Below are positions 1 to 10,091 of a stretch of DNA of 64,000 bases, one piece after another; the first letter of the stretch is position 1, and each line of letters opens with the position of its first letter. This DNA comes from Poa pratensis (taxonomy: Eukaryota > Streptophyta > Magnoliopsida > Poales > Poaceae). The DNA is taken from the NCBI GenBank assembly GCA_947311845.1, contig CAMZMU010000041.1, positions 134,787,849 to 134,851,848 of the forward strand, in the 5' to 3' direction. The notes below the pieces were generated by a model, which was not told the origin of the DNA, did no database searches, and saw only the letters and a program-made list of their open reading frames with translations. The position numbers were made by a program, and so were the translations under genes.

Positions 1-562
1 AGAAAATAAAATGAAAGCATCTTGTCATGAATCAATAGCAGTCGTCCAGCTGCCAGCGTGCAAGACGCCAAGACACCAGTGTGCCGCTGCACGGCATGTG
101 CATCATGCTTGAGTTGCAAGCACGGTGTTGGTTTCTCCGACGCGGTCGCGCGCCGTGGACCGTCGCCGGCTAGCTAGAAGACGCAAGCGTTACTGTCAAC
201 GGGAGAAGGATATTTATATCGACGGACGTGCTAGATGGCGTCGCGCGCGCACACGGTCCGTTGGACTTGGACCGGAACCTTGGTGCAGCAGACAAAATGG
301 CCTTGTTGCCTGGCGCCGGTGGCCGGACAACTCTAGCCCCGGTCGAGTCGCCGTCGTGCTTTTGCAAAACGAGCGGAAATACGGTTCACACAGTCTGGAA
401 ACCCGTGCGGCCGAGCAAGCCCGACGACAGACGGAGGACGACGCGTTCCGAAAAACGGACGACACTGCAGTCACGGGCACGCACCTGTCCCTCGCCGGAA
501 AAGCGACGGACGTGCGCGCCTTTCCCACCTCCGTTCCTCCTCCTCCCGGCCGCCCCCCCTTT

Positions 563-568
563 TTATAA
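563..568 (+). promoter_or_regulatory. TATA box of the small gene at 698
   Basis: TTATAA lies in a C-rich stretch about 130 bases before the ATG at 698. A start site near 595 would leave a 5' leader of about 100 bases. The upstream 300 bases are GC-rich with CpGs, as is common for grass promoters. The assignment rests on position only. Confidence 0.5.
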
Positions 569-697
569 CCCCACCATCATTCTCGCTTCCAGCTCCAACC
601 CGTCGACCCACCACCTTTAGCAAAAGCAACCAAACGAACTCCAGATTAAAACCTCCGAATCCTTCCATTCTTGCTCTTCTTCTCGCGGCTCGAATCG

Positions 698-1069
698 ATG
701 GCGGTGGCGCACGGAACCTCGGCCGCGTTCTCCGTCCGGCCGGCGGCGGCGCCTGGGGTCCGGCCCTGTTGCTGCTCCGCCGGCGGGCCGAGGTTCCGCT
801 CCGACGGGAACGCCAAATGGTGGGCGCCGCTGCTGGGGTGGTCGGGCCAGCCCGACTACATCGATGCCCAGCCGGCGCCGGAGGAGGAGAGGCCGACCAT
901 CCATCCTGCTGCAGGGGCGAGGCGGTTCGGGGTGCTGACGGAGGAGAAGGCTCGGCAGCTGCGGATGCGGATGATGGAGACGGAGAGCTTCCACGACGCC
1001 ATCTACCACTCTGCCATCGCATCCCGCCTCGCCTCTGCTGCCCCCGAAAACGACACCAAGGCGCCCTAG
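698..1069 (+). CDS. Small conserved-looking plant protein, function unknown, possibly plastid-targeted
   Basis: An intronless frame of 123 residues starts at ATG 698 and ends with TAG 1067-1069. An in-frame extension to 671 begins with TTG and was not used. The first ~40 residues are rich in Ala, Arg, Pro, Ser and Cys and almost free of acidic residues, which resembles a chloroplast transit peptide (inference). The middle has a WWAPLLGW stretch followed by GQPDYID. The C-terminal half is charged, with FGVLTEEKARQL and a helix-like segment ending ESFHDAIYHSAIASRLAS, and looks like the conserved core. I recall similar small uncharacterised plant proteins but cannot name a function. A TATA box lies at 563-568, and GC-rich codon use fits a real grass gene. 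An A/T-rich 3' region follows from about 1140. No operon or partner applies. Confidence 0.7.
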   Translation: MAVAHGTSAAFSVRPAAAPGVRPCCCSAGGPRFRSDGNAKWWAPLLGWSGQPDYIDAQPAPEEERPTIHPAAGARRFGVLTEEKARQLRMRMMETESFHDAIYHSAIASRLASAAPENDTKAP

Positions 1070-1430
1070 GCTAGCCGCGAACCCCCTGTACGTGCAAGGG
1101 CGCCGTCCAGCTCGCCGGCGAGGAGCCTTGCGCCGTGTACATAAGCTACTGTTTGTTTTATATTTGTTTAAGAGAGAAATCGACCGACAGAAGTCAAGTG
1201 GACTACAATATTTAGGACAGGTTCACCGGAATGTGATTATTATAGTGAAAACATAATCTGCATGTATGGTTTTGTATTTGGGTTTGCTCAGCCGGGCGGC
1301 ATATGCTCCCGGCAGAAACCAAACATTCATTGGTCCACGTGGAAGCGGTCCCAGGTTAGTAGCAAGGCGTTTCTAAATTCTAAATTGAGAATACGAAGCT
1401 GAATACACAAGGCCTGCAATAAATTCTCTG
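1070..1430. other. 3' flank of the small gene
   Basis: GC content falls sharply after the stop codon. AATATTTAGG and AATAAA-like stretches at 1205-1440 could serve polyadenylation, but no single signal stands out. Nothing else was recognised. Confidence 0.4.
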
Positions 1431-2215
1431 TCAGGTCAGAAAGCAATAAATTCTCTGCTCGTGACTACGGAGTGACCCACGTCGCACAGCAGAACTCGCA
1501 TCTCGCCCCGCCCATCTCCGACGACTTGACGTCGTCCATGAACAGGTCCCCGGCACCCGTTCCGTCATCGCGAGCGCCACCAGGAGATGGTGCGTCGTCC
1601 GGCGCGCGTGCGCCGTCGTGGTGCCCCCGTCGTGCATCGTGCATGAGCGTGTAGATGTACAGCAGGAGCCAGTAGCGCAGCTCGAGCGACTTCCTCGCCG
1701 ACGCCGCCACCGACAGCAGGCACCATGGTTGTCAGCCACGGCTGCTTCTGCGGGCCTTCCGCGTCGCGCAAGTCCACGACCGGAGGAGTTCATCCCATCG
1801 CCGCCGCCGTCCGGTTGCCGTTCATGAGATTGCTGCACCACGCGTCCACGGGTAGCGTCGAGCATACACCAGGCCGCGCCGGCGCGCACAGCTAGCACCG
1901 CCTCGTGCACCTTGGTAGCTGCCCTCGGCGTCATTCTGGGCATGTGCTTGCGCACCTCGGTAGCTGCCGTCGGCGTCCTCGTCGTCATGCACCTCCCTCA
2001 CCTCGGTAGCTGGTGGACGAGCTCCATGGGCGTGGCGACCTGACGCGGGTGCGCTCGCTCGCGCTGGAGCTCGCCGTCCGTCGCATACTATGGCCGCGGG
2101 GAGGTCCTGGACGCGCCAGCACCGTACAGGTCCCACCTGCCTCTGACACCCAGCGACAAGATGCAGACCATCTGGCCAACTGTTTTATTCTCTCTCCACA
2201 AAGCGCGTCCCACAC
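1431..2215 (-). other. GC-rich possible gene remnant, minus strand, unidentified
   Basis: This block is strongly GC-rich between AT-rich flanks and is open in several minus-strand frames, which is expected by chance at this composition. One frame (1465-1710) reads like protein, with a hydrophobic KSLELRYWLLLYIYTLMHD segment, but no complete domain was recognised. A motif resembling agctaccgaggtg occurs three times near 1913-2015. It could be a decayed first exon or an island captured by an element. No start, stop or splice structure could be fixed. Confidence 0.25.
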
Positions 2216-2530
2216 GTATGTATTCTATCCTATTTTTCCACTCGTATACGGAAAAGCCTGCTAGTAGTACTGGACCCTACCCACATTTCTGAACCAATGA
2301 GGTGCTGAGTTGAAGCGAGAGCAGCTGCCGCCGAGTTCTATTCATTCACTCTCGCTCAGGAAAATGCTATTGAACGCGTTACACTGAATCCACTTCGATC
2401 AGACGCTTCCAACCAGTGCTGATTGACATTCCTGTGGTACTACGAAATCAAACGACGGTGGTATGAGTTTGTTGCGCAAAGTTTTCCGCAATTTTAGTCC
2501 CGGTTTCTTCCCTTCACCGATTCCACAAAC
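2216..2530. other. Intergenic stretch, nothing recognised
   Basis: Mixed-composition sequence without an ORF or repeat that I could identify. It forms the left flank of the retroposon whose TSD starts at 2531. Confidence 0.4.
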
Positions 2531-3364
2531 AACGTCTCACGTCAAGAGCGAGACGATCTTTGGGGCGATCGTGGCGGCGGCCTAGGGTTTCAACCCTAGC
2601 CGTCGCCGCTGGCGCCATCTGCAGCTTCATCGTCGCCGCCGGCGAATATTTGACGGGTCCTCGCCTCCTCTAGTTGCCGTTCTGGCACTAGGAGGGGTGG
2701 GGACCTCGGACCTGCGCACGGCGCTATTCGAAGGTCCTTAATGTTAGACCTTGGTTTTGGTCGTCATCTTCTTCGTTAATGGAGATGGTATCGTCTGCAA
2801 TAAGTGATTTTCCACGCTTCGTTCGACGGCGAGATATCCTTCCCGATGTCAATGGTGGCTTTGGAAGATCAAGTCTGTCTAGGTATGGTTCTTCAGATCT
2901 TGCTTCGACAGATCAATCTTGGATTATTTTATCGCGAGGAAGTTTGTCCTCGCAATATCTATCCCCGTCTACTACGTCTTCGGCAATGGTGATTCATTCT
3001 CTGGGCTCCCAACGACGTCGACAAAGTGGTTCGGTTATTTGTCCCTGAAATATCAGTGGATCTTACCGATGTTGCTTGATTAATTTAATGTCTGCGTGCG
3101 TGCACAAAGCCTTGGCATTGCGGCTCAAAATTAGAAAGGGAGAACCTTCGGTGGTATTCACAGGTCTGTGGTTTGGTGTTTTCGGCGTTGTTCTATGGCT
3201 GCCTTCAGAAAAGTACAAGATTGTGTCATGGATGAAGAAAGGGCTTGAAGATCTCATAGATTTGCTCGTCTCTTTTAGTTTTGTTTTTGTAATCGATGTA
3301 ATCGTGTACTCTTTGCTGGTTTAATATATATGTGGAAAAATTCAAAAAAAAACGTCTCACGTCA
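2531..3364 (+). mobile_element. Poly(A)-ended non-LTR retroposon with 14-bp TSD
   Basis: The 14-mer AACGTCTCACGTCA occurs at 2531-2544 and again at 3351-3364. The intervening 806 bases end in TTCAAAAAAA directly before the second copy. A GC-rich head (around 2545-2740, with CCTAGGGTTTCAACCCTAG near 2581), a 3' A-tract and a flanking duplication are the signature of target-primed reverse transcription. The body has short open stretches (2779-3048, 3076-3324) but no reverse transcriptase or endonuclease motif. It is therefore a non-autonomous LINE derivative, an internally deleted LINE or a retroposed transcript. It is not a typical tRNA-headed SINE, because no A/B box pair was seen at the head. 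Confidence 0.7.
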
Positions 3365-3463
3365 TGACCGCTTGATTTCCAATCCACGAGACCATGATAT
3401 TTTGGGTATCGAGCGTAACGGAGGACAAAGAACTATGTACTGGTACTGCTCAGATTATGCCAA

Positions 3464-4705
3464 ATCTTTACCTAATAATAAAGGAGGAAGGTTTCTTGTG
3501 ATACGTCATTTTATTTTTCGGTTTTACCCTCTCACCAATTCACATATTACGCATTGATGCCATCGTACCGTTTTGTTCCTAACGCTTCGCACGAGACAGA
3601 GAAATCCCCTCCATCGCCTCTGCTCCCGCTGGATGAAGGCGGGCTGACGGAGGACACCGGCTCGCTTGGGAGCCGTCGGGGCTTGGACGGGGCAAGGTTG
3701 TGGCGGGGTGGTTGTCACGTCTGTGGGGTTGCTCTAGGACGGCGGCATGGCGACAGAGGTGTCCAGGCCAGGGAGATCAGCCGGCAGCGTATCCAGTGGC
3801 AGCGTGCTGCCGTTCTTGGCTGGAGTCCGGCTTGCCTTCGTTGGGAATCAATGCGGACAAGGGCAGGGATAGCCTGTACACGACGAATCGGTCCGGGGAG
3901 GTCCCATATCGCCGGATTTTTGCCGGCGGCAGAGGTACTGTCCATGAGAGGAGAGAGAAGGATGGACCAAGGGAGCTGGGTTGGGCGTACGAGCTCCAGG
4001 TCAGTGGCGGGTCAGGGCGAATGGGAGGCCGGAGCTGGACTTCGGAGAGGACGACAGCGAGGCCGGGCTCGCTGGCCGGCGCAAGGGAAGGAGCTCTGTT
4101 GCGGGAGGAGCATGAGGGGAGCTGGGTCGGGCGAGTAGGTCACTGGAGCCTGGAGGGAGGGTGAAGGGAGTGGAGAGGATTTGGTCCTGGCGGCGGGCGA
4201 GGGGAACGAAAGGGAGAGAGGGAGCGAGGTGGGAGGAGGAAGGGGTCGAGCAGGGCGCTCACAGGGGAGAGTGGCGGCCACTCCTCTTACACAATTGGAA
4301 GAAGCAGGGGATGAAGGGGATCGAGGAAGAAAGGCGGCAAGGAGCGACGAGGTTTTTTTTTTAGACAAAGGAGCGACGAGGTAGGTGCATGTGTGACGGT
4401 GTGTCTCGCGTGTGTTGGCATAGGTGGGCTGGACTGGGTCGTAGTGGCCTAGGCTGGCCTGGCTTCCCCTTTAAAACATTGTTTTTATTCTTTTGTTTTA
4501 TTATTTTCAGAAAACTAAAAGAAGGAGTTTGGGATATTTAGAAGGCTCAAAACATTTTTATAAAATGGTTTAAAATTGGGTGAAGGCTCCCTTTGATAAG
4601 AAGACAAGCTCACCCAAGATTTAAAATACTTGGCAACAAAATTACCCACCATTGCAACCGTAAAAGAAAAAAAGTATTTCCCGTTGCAATGCACGTGTAC
4701 CTTTT
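3464..4705 (+). mobile_element. Helitron-like element with a GC-rich cargo, 3' end eroded
   Basis: The left end reads A|TCTTTACCTAATAATAAAG, fitting the plant Helitron 5' consensus that starts TC and is inserted after A. Near 4679 the sequence CCCGTTGCAATGCACG matches the 3' hairpin seen at better-preserved Helitron ends in this window (7622 and 30922), but the expected CTAG is not clear and poly-T follows, so the right boundary is approximate. The cargo between about 3590 and 4400 is G-rich and open in several frames (for example 3554-4138 and 3700-4164 on +). It resembles a captured first-exon fragment of unknown source. No Rep or helicase is encoded, so it would be non-autonomous. Confidence 0.45.
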
Positions 4706-5732
4706 TTTTTATTTTCTCGTCATGCTTTTGCGTTTTAATCCATCAATTATTGAGATATCAACCCGCAGTACGTTTATATGTACCTGCTTCGCTAATATTT
4801 CCTTACATGTTCTATCGTGTTATGAGCCATGCACTAGTAGAAAAAGGATCTTCCATACGACCCTTTAGCCCCGGTAATGTTTCGAACCGTGACTAATGGG
4901 ACCATTAGTCCCGGTTCGAACGGCCAGGACGCCGCACGGCATCAGTCCCGGTTCAAACAAGACCTCATGCCGGGACCCCATATTACACCAACCGGGACTA
5001 AAGGTTTTTATCCCTCTCATGCCTACCCCCCCCCCCCCCCGATCGCTTTTTAGTTTTGTAGAAAATAAAAGAAAATAATAAAATGTTCAAAAAATAAAAT
5101 CATTTGAGATGTAGTTAGGTTTTAGTGTCTAGTTTGTATAGAAATTTTGAAATATGAATTTTGACCCTTTTTTGCAAAAAACAGAAGAAAAAAAAGGCCA
5201 TAACTTTTGAATACGACGTCGAAAAAATGCGTTTAATATATCAAAAAAACTAGAGAAAAATTGGAGCTCAATTTCACATGGGTTTACCCGGTGAAGTTTT
5301 CTCAGATCCTCGAAATTCCAAAAGAAAAAAGTTATTTCAAAAGAAGATTTTTTTTGTACAAAATCAAAAAAGCACACTTAGCAGTACATTATTTAAAAGA
5401 CATAGCACATTATGCAAAAGATGATATGGATGCAATATTTGGATTCCTATCATTTTTCTGATCGATTTACACATATTATTTGTCGAATTTCGATTTACGG
5501 ATTTAAAGATATGAATTTTTCCATATTAAATTGAAAATGGCAATAATAATGTAAAATTCATTTTTTTTGTTATTTGAATTAATAATTATTATTACTTAAT
5601 CATTAATATTTATGTTAATATAGGTGAATTCAAAAAATAATATCATGTGACATCAAAGTCTAGGGGATAATAAGATTGATACCATAGTATTATTAAGATA
5701 TTATCAGTGCAATCTTGGAAGCTAATTGGAAA

Positions 5733-5800
5733 GGAACTCAAAAGTTAAGCGTGCTGGGGGTGGAGCAGTGTGAGGATGGGTGACCGATCGGGAAGTTTGA
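5733..5800 (+). repeat. 5S rRNA-like fragment inside the CACTA element
   Basis: GGAACTCAAAAGTTAAGCGTGCT followed by a GAGGATGGGTGACC block and GGGAAGTTTGACC lines up with the middle and 3' half of plant 5S rRNA, including the internal-promoter box A-like and box C-like segments. The 5' half of 5S is not recognisable, and the short GTGCTAGGGGTGGAGCAGTGTGAG block is partly repeated just downstream at 5809-5832. This is a derived copy and not a functional 5S gene. Confidence 0.6.
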
Positions 5801-5827
5801 CCACGAGCGTGCTAGGGGTGGAGCAGT

Positions 5828-6137
5828 GTGAGATTAGGGGCGATTAGAGATTGAACTAACAAATAATTCAAAGATTTGACATATAGAAAAAATCAAAAAA
5901 TCAAAAAAATCCAAAAATACATATTTCGAGAGGGCCTTTAGTCCCGGTTCGTGGCCAACCGGGACTAAAGGGGGGCCTTAGTGTGAGATTAGGGCGATTA
6001 GAGATTGAACTAACAAATAATTCAAAGATTTGACATATAGAAAAAAAATTCAAAAAAATCCAAAAATCCAAAATATATATTTCGAGAGGGCCTTTAGTCC
6101 CGGTTCGTGGCCAACCGGGACTAAAGGGGGGCCTTTA
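5828..6137. repeat. Two tandem ~150-bp units in the CACTA subterminal region
   Basis: The unit starting GTGTGAGATTAGGGGCGATTAGAG and ending in the AACCGGGACTAAAGGGGGGCC palindromic arm occurs at about 5828-5980 and again at about 5981-6137, differing by small indels and substitutions in the A-rich stretch. It doubles the number of putative transposase-binding subterminal motifs at this end. Confidence 0.75.
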
Positions 6138-6383
6138 GTCCCGATTTGTTAGTCCCGGTTGGCGACACCAGGCCCTCTAGAACCGGGACTAAAGGGGGGG
6201 TCCACTAGTGACGAGACTCACGATTTTGCTCAAATCTTTTTTTCTTTTGACATGGTCTTCTAGCTTTTCTGTGTACTATGGATGGACTCATACAAAGGGG
6301 TAATTTCAGGAGAATTTAAAACATTGTTAAATATTCTGAACTTTTGTAGAAGATTCCAGAAGGGAGGAGACAACCACATGGCG

Positions 6384-7060
6384 CTTGACATGTGGCATGG
6401 CAGTCGACATGTGTGAACACACCTCACATGTGTTTCCTTGAGAGGTGTGGTACTCGCATGTGTCCCGACATGTGTCAGTACATCTGACATGTGTTGCCTT
6501 GAGACACATCGTACTCGACATGTGTCAAAACTCCTGACATGTGGCATGGTACACCTTGGTCCTATATATATACCCCTTGGTGCAACCAAGGAGAGGGTTA
6601 ATAAGCCACAACGACAACCAACTCAGTCGCACCACTCAATCCTTAATCGCCGCCTATCCAGACGCTTCTGCCCCAATCGCCTCTCTTGCGGATGTGTTGC
6701 CGAAACTTCTACATCATCTAGATAGTGATGTAGAGCACGATCGAGGATATCAAGATCTACGTCAAGCTCGTTCCCACGACGTTGCGTACTGGAGCCTCGC
6801 AACATGCACATAGACGCTTCTTCGGAAACGTGTGGATACCTCGGAGGTGTTGTCTACTTCAACAATTGAGCTTGGAGCCATTGTATACCGGGTGTCACAC
6901 TCGGTCTTAGTTGGAAGTCGTGCTTTGACAAGGAGTCGTGCTCAGTCTTGGTCGAGATTTGTGCTTCGACATGGCGCGAGGAGATATTCTCGTGGCTAGG
7001 AGGTATAACCTAGCTGCGGAAATCAGCATCGATGACTACTGTCGTTTTCTGTTGCATTGA
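6384..7060 (+). other. Repeat promoter and leader: ACATGTG cluster, TATA box, GC-richer transcript start (LTR-like)
   Basis: Seven exact ACATGTG motifs, plus near matches, occur between 6387 and 6543. CCTATATATATACCCC (about 6560-6576) follows immediately and would act as a TATA box. Downstream is a leader-like segment without a long ORF, reading like the R-U5 part of a Copia-type LTR. I could not find TG...CA ends with a 5-bp duplication, so it may be a decayed solo LTR or another transcribed repeat. The segment continues into 7060-7470, which resembles internal LTR-element sequence and ends near TTGGACGTATCA. Confidence 0.4.
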
Positions 7061-7621
7061 TGGTCGACCTCAATAGTGATCTTGGTGTTGTGCTGGCGCG
7101 CAATTATTTTTGTTTCGCCTAGCACGTGGGAACAACTTTTAAACGCAACATCCAAGTACATGCATGGGTAAAAGATTTTTGTGAAAAAAACACGAACACA
7201 TATAATTTCGTCTTCAGTCCTGTACGTGACAATCTCCGAAAATAATTTGTTGACAGATTTCAGAAAAGTCACAATTTGACTCCAACAAGGTTTCATTTTG
7301 CATTTTTTATAATTCCTACACATCAAAGTGTAAAACAAGAGCATTGTGCACTTTTGCAACTATTATTAGGTTAGTCCAAATAAATCATAAATTTAATATA
7401 AAACAAGTGTCAAAGGCATAAAATTGGCATGAAACAATCAAAAATTATAGATACGTGTTGGACGTATCAGTGCTCAGGTCCAATTTTTTGAAAATTATAA
7501 ATTCGAGTGTGAAAAAAATCTGTGATTTTTTCCGAAAGTTTCGTGGAAAAATCGGATAAGAATAAATACTAAAAGAGCTAACCAAGCGTGTTTTTTTCTC
7601 TGAACATAAACATTTTTTCTC
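7061..7621. other. AT-rich repetitive sequence without a gene
   Basis: No coding frame above background. The part up to about 7470 resembles Triticeae LTR-element internal sequence. The rest is simple AT-rich sequence leading into a Helitron-like 3' terminus. Confidence 0.3.
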
Positions 7622-7649
7622 CCGGTGCAACGCACGGCATGCTTACTAG
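7622..7649 (+). mobile_element. Helitron-like 3' terminus
   Basis: CCCGGTGCAACGCACGGC can fold through GTGC/GCAC, and about 8 bases later comes CTAG (7646-7649) followed by T. This is the arrangement of grass Helitron 3' ends: a hairpin, a short spacer, CTRR, insertion before T. A matching 5' TC terminus was not found upstream, so the element length is unknown. Confidence 0.45.
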
Positions 7650-7990
7650 TAACTAGAAAAGAAAAAAACATCGGTAGCTTTGGACTTCTATGATTTTATA
7701 GATGGAGCTTCGTTTTTTGCTACGCTTTGTCAAACTCGACTTGGTCATGGAACGTTGATCATTGTCGATTTTGTTTGTAACTCTCTTGTCGTGAATATAT
7801 TTGCTAAACAACTATTTTATAAGTTTTTTTTATGAAATCAGAAGCTGCGTCCCGGCCTCTACATCAAAGCGGTGCACACAACCGCTATTTTTATAAGTTG
7901 TGGCAAATAATTTCTCCCATGTAATCTAATCTTGCAAAGCTTTTTTGGCAGGAAAACTAAAGTGGATGTACAATGGGACTGTGGCTTTGT
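7650..7990. other. Intergenic, nothing recognised
   Basis: AT-rich sequence with no ORF, repeat ends or RNA structure that I could identify. It lies between the Helitron-like terminus and the tandem repeat block. Confidence 0.4.
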
Positions 7991-7994
7991 GCAA

Positions 7995-9447
7995 GGTTCA
8001 TATTACTATATAAAAAAGGCGTCCCTTTCAGTGATCGATCGGCGTGCTTCTACAGTGCGCGGCCGGCTCCGCGCCGTCAATCGCCAATCCGACGGCCCGC
8101 GCGTCGGTTTTTTGCGAAAAAATCCCCGTATTTTTTAACAACTGTAAATCGGTCCACCGCACAAGTTTTTTTGCAGAAAAGTCCCCGCGTTTTCTAAAAA
8201 TTGTAAATTTTGCGAAAAACCGCTCGCATTTCCCAAAAATTAAGATTCGCTCTCCTTTTCACGATAATATCTACATGAAACATGTGCGCGACTACGAGTA
8301 GGTTCCATTCCCGCGATCGGTTTCGAGTTTGGTCGACTCTAACTCCTTAATTTTGGATCGAACCTCGCAAATACATCTGACGAATTTTATCAAATTCGTC
8401 GTGCTCGGACATCCGTTTGAATTTTCCTTTCACGAGTAGACGGATATCACCCTTCCAAACAATTTTCATGTTTTACCCTTTTTATTTTGACGGACATATA
8501 CAAATTTCTCTCTAATCTTTAAATTCGTTGTATTTTTTGCTGCGAAAAAAGACAAATTCTCACGGATTTCAAAATTTTCAATCAGAACGGGCGCGGCGGT
8601 AGATGCGCGCTTCTACCGTGCGCGGCCGGCTTTGCGCCATCGATCGCCGATCCGACGGCCCACGCGCCGGTTTTTGCGAAAAAACCCCCGTGTTTCCTAA
8701 CAACTGTAAATCGGTCCGGCCCACACGTTTTTTGCAGAAAAGTCCACGCGTTTTCCAAAAATTGTAAATTTTGCGGAAAAACTCTCGCATTTCCCAAAAA
8801 TTACGATTCGCTCTCCTTTTCACGATAATATGTACATGAAATATGTGCGCAACGACGAGTAGGTTCCATTCCCGTGATCGGTTTCGAGTTCGGTCGACTC
8901 TAACTCCTTAATTTTGGATCAAAACTCGCAAAAACATCTGACGAATTTTGTCAAATTCGTCGCGCTCGGACATCCGTTTGAATTTTCCTTTCACGAGTAG
9001 ACGGATGTCACCCTTCCAAACAACTTTCATGTTTTACTATATATAAAAGGCGTCCCTTTCAGCGATCGATCGGGCTGGCCGCGTCGCCGTGCACTGTAGA
9101 TGCGCGCTTCTACAGTGCGCGGTCGGCTCCGCGCCGTCGATCGCCGATCCGACGGCCCGCGCGCCTTTTTTGTGAAAAAATCCCCGTGTTTTCTAACAAC
9201 CGTAAATCGGTCCAGCCCACATGTTTTTTTTGCAGAAAAGCCCCCCGTTTTCCAAAAATTGTAAATTTTGCGGAAAAAACCCTCGCATTTCCCAAAAATT
9301 ATGATTCGCTCTCCTTTTCACGATAATATCTACATGAAACATGTGCGCGACTACGAGTAGGTTCCATTCCCATGATCGGTTTCGAGTTCGGTCGACTCTA
9401 ACTCCTTAATTTTGGATTCAAGCTCGCAAAAACATCTGACGAATTTT
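7995..9447. repeat. Three diverged tandem repeats of about 0.5 kb
   Basis: The landmark GCTTCTAC(A/C)GTGCGCGG occurs at about 8045, 8609 and 9106, giving spacings of 564 and 497 bases. Each copy continues through a GCGAAAAA-(A/T)CCCC block, CTGTAAATCGGTCC, a TTCGCTCTCCTTTTCACGAT block and GACTCTAACTCCTTAATTTTGG. Copies 1 and 3 are preceded by ACTATATA(T)AAAA and GGCGTCCCTTTCAG. Apparent minus-strand frames recur in each copy (for example 8578-8823 and 9110-9295), but they break often and contain no recognised domain. The third copy is cut short near 9447. Confidence 0.75.
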
Positions 9448-9836
9448 ATGAGATTGTTGCACGTGATTTGTTCATGTATTCTGGGTGAAATTTAAAAAAA
9501 ATGTTGCACGTGATTTGTTCAACCGGTGCGGCTAATGGTCCGATAAAAGAATTACATGTTGGGCTTTACATGTTTCTCATTTTCCGTTGGTTGATCTATA
9601 GATCCACCTTATGTGACCCTTGAGTTTGTAAACATTTTGAACCGAATTAATGAAATAAACATGACTATATGCATTGATGCAAAGCCCGGCTCTTCCCTTT
9701 AAAAAATCAATCAAAGGGTATCAGAGTGAATCAATCCATGGTAATTACAATCCTTTGTTTTTTGTTTGTTACACCAAAACAAAGAGGCTAACTAATGTGT
9801 ATTGGCGTTGGAGATTTTCTTGATGTTACAACAAAC
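9448..9836. other. Intergenic, nothing recognised
   Basis: AT-rich. TGTTGCACGTGATTTGTTC appears twice (about 9454 and 9502), a short local duplication. No gene seen. Confidence 0.35.
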
Positions 9837-9910
9837 TTTCTCTGTCCCCAATTATATGATGTTTAAGTAGACTAATTTAGCCTACACAAATGTTTTATAA
9901 CTAGGGACGG
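9837..9910. mobile_element. Short Stowaway-like MITE remnant
   Basis: CTCTGTCCCCAATTATATGA near 9840 and TTATAACTAGGGACGGAG ending near 9910 form imperfect inverted repeats related to the CTCCGTCCC / GGGACGGAG ends of Stowaway MITEs. TA duplications at the exact edges are not clear. Confidence 0.45.
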
Positions 9911-10091
9911 AGCTAGTACATCGTAGCCAGGGGCGGAGCCAGGATTCCATATTGAAGGGGACCAAGCAAAGGCAAATCGTGGGGCCAGCAAAGCTAATTC
10001 TGCCTAAAAATCGGATCTTCATTAGCCATAAGTACAAAATTTTGCATGTTTTATACTGTCATAGGGGGGCCAGGGCACCTGCTTGTCCCCC

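Larger units (their letters stand above)
4832..6210 (+). mobile_element. Short non-autonomous CACTA element
   Basis: The left end is CACTAGTAGAAAAAGG at 4832 and the right end is GTCCACTAGTG ending at 6210. The flanking triplets are ATG and ACG, an imperfect 3-bp duplication. Both subterminal regions carry the TTAGTCCCGGTT / AACCGGGACTAAA motifs typical of Triticeae CACTA elements (about 4888-5005 and 5937-6195). No transposase frame is present. The middle is AT-rich with a poly-C run at 5027-5040, a 5S-rRNA-like stretch at 5733-5800 and an internal direct duplication at 5828-6137. Confidence 0.8.

Noticed and set aside
125..1022. Overlapping long frames on both strands around the first gene
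   Set aside because: GC-rich DNA opens several frames by chance. Only 698-1069 has a TATA box, a good ATG and a protein-like C-terminus; the others cross the promoter or run antisense to the gene.
5733..5800. A functional 5S rRNA gene
   Set aside because: Only the middle and 3' part resemble 5S, with substitutions and no usual gene spacing, and it sits inside a CACTA element.
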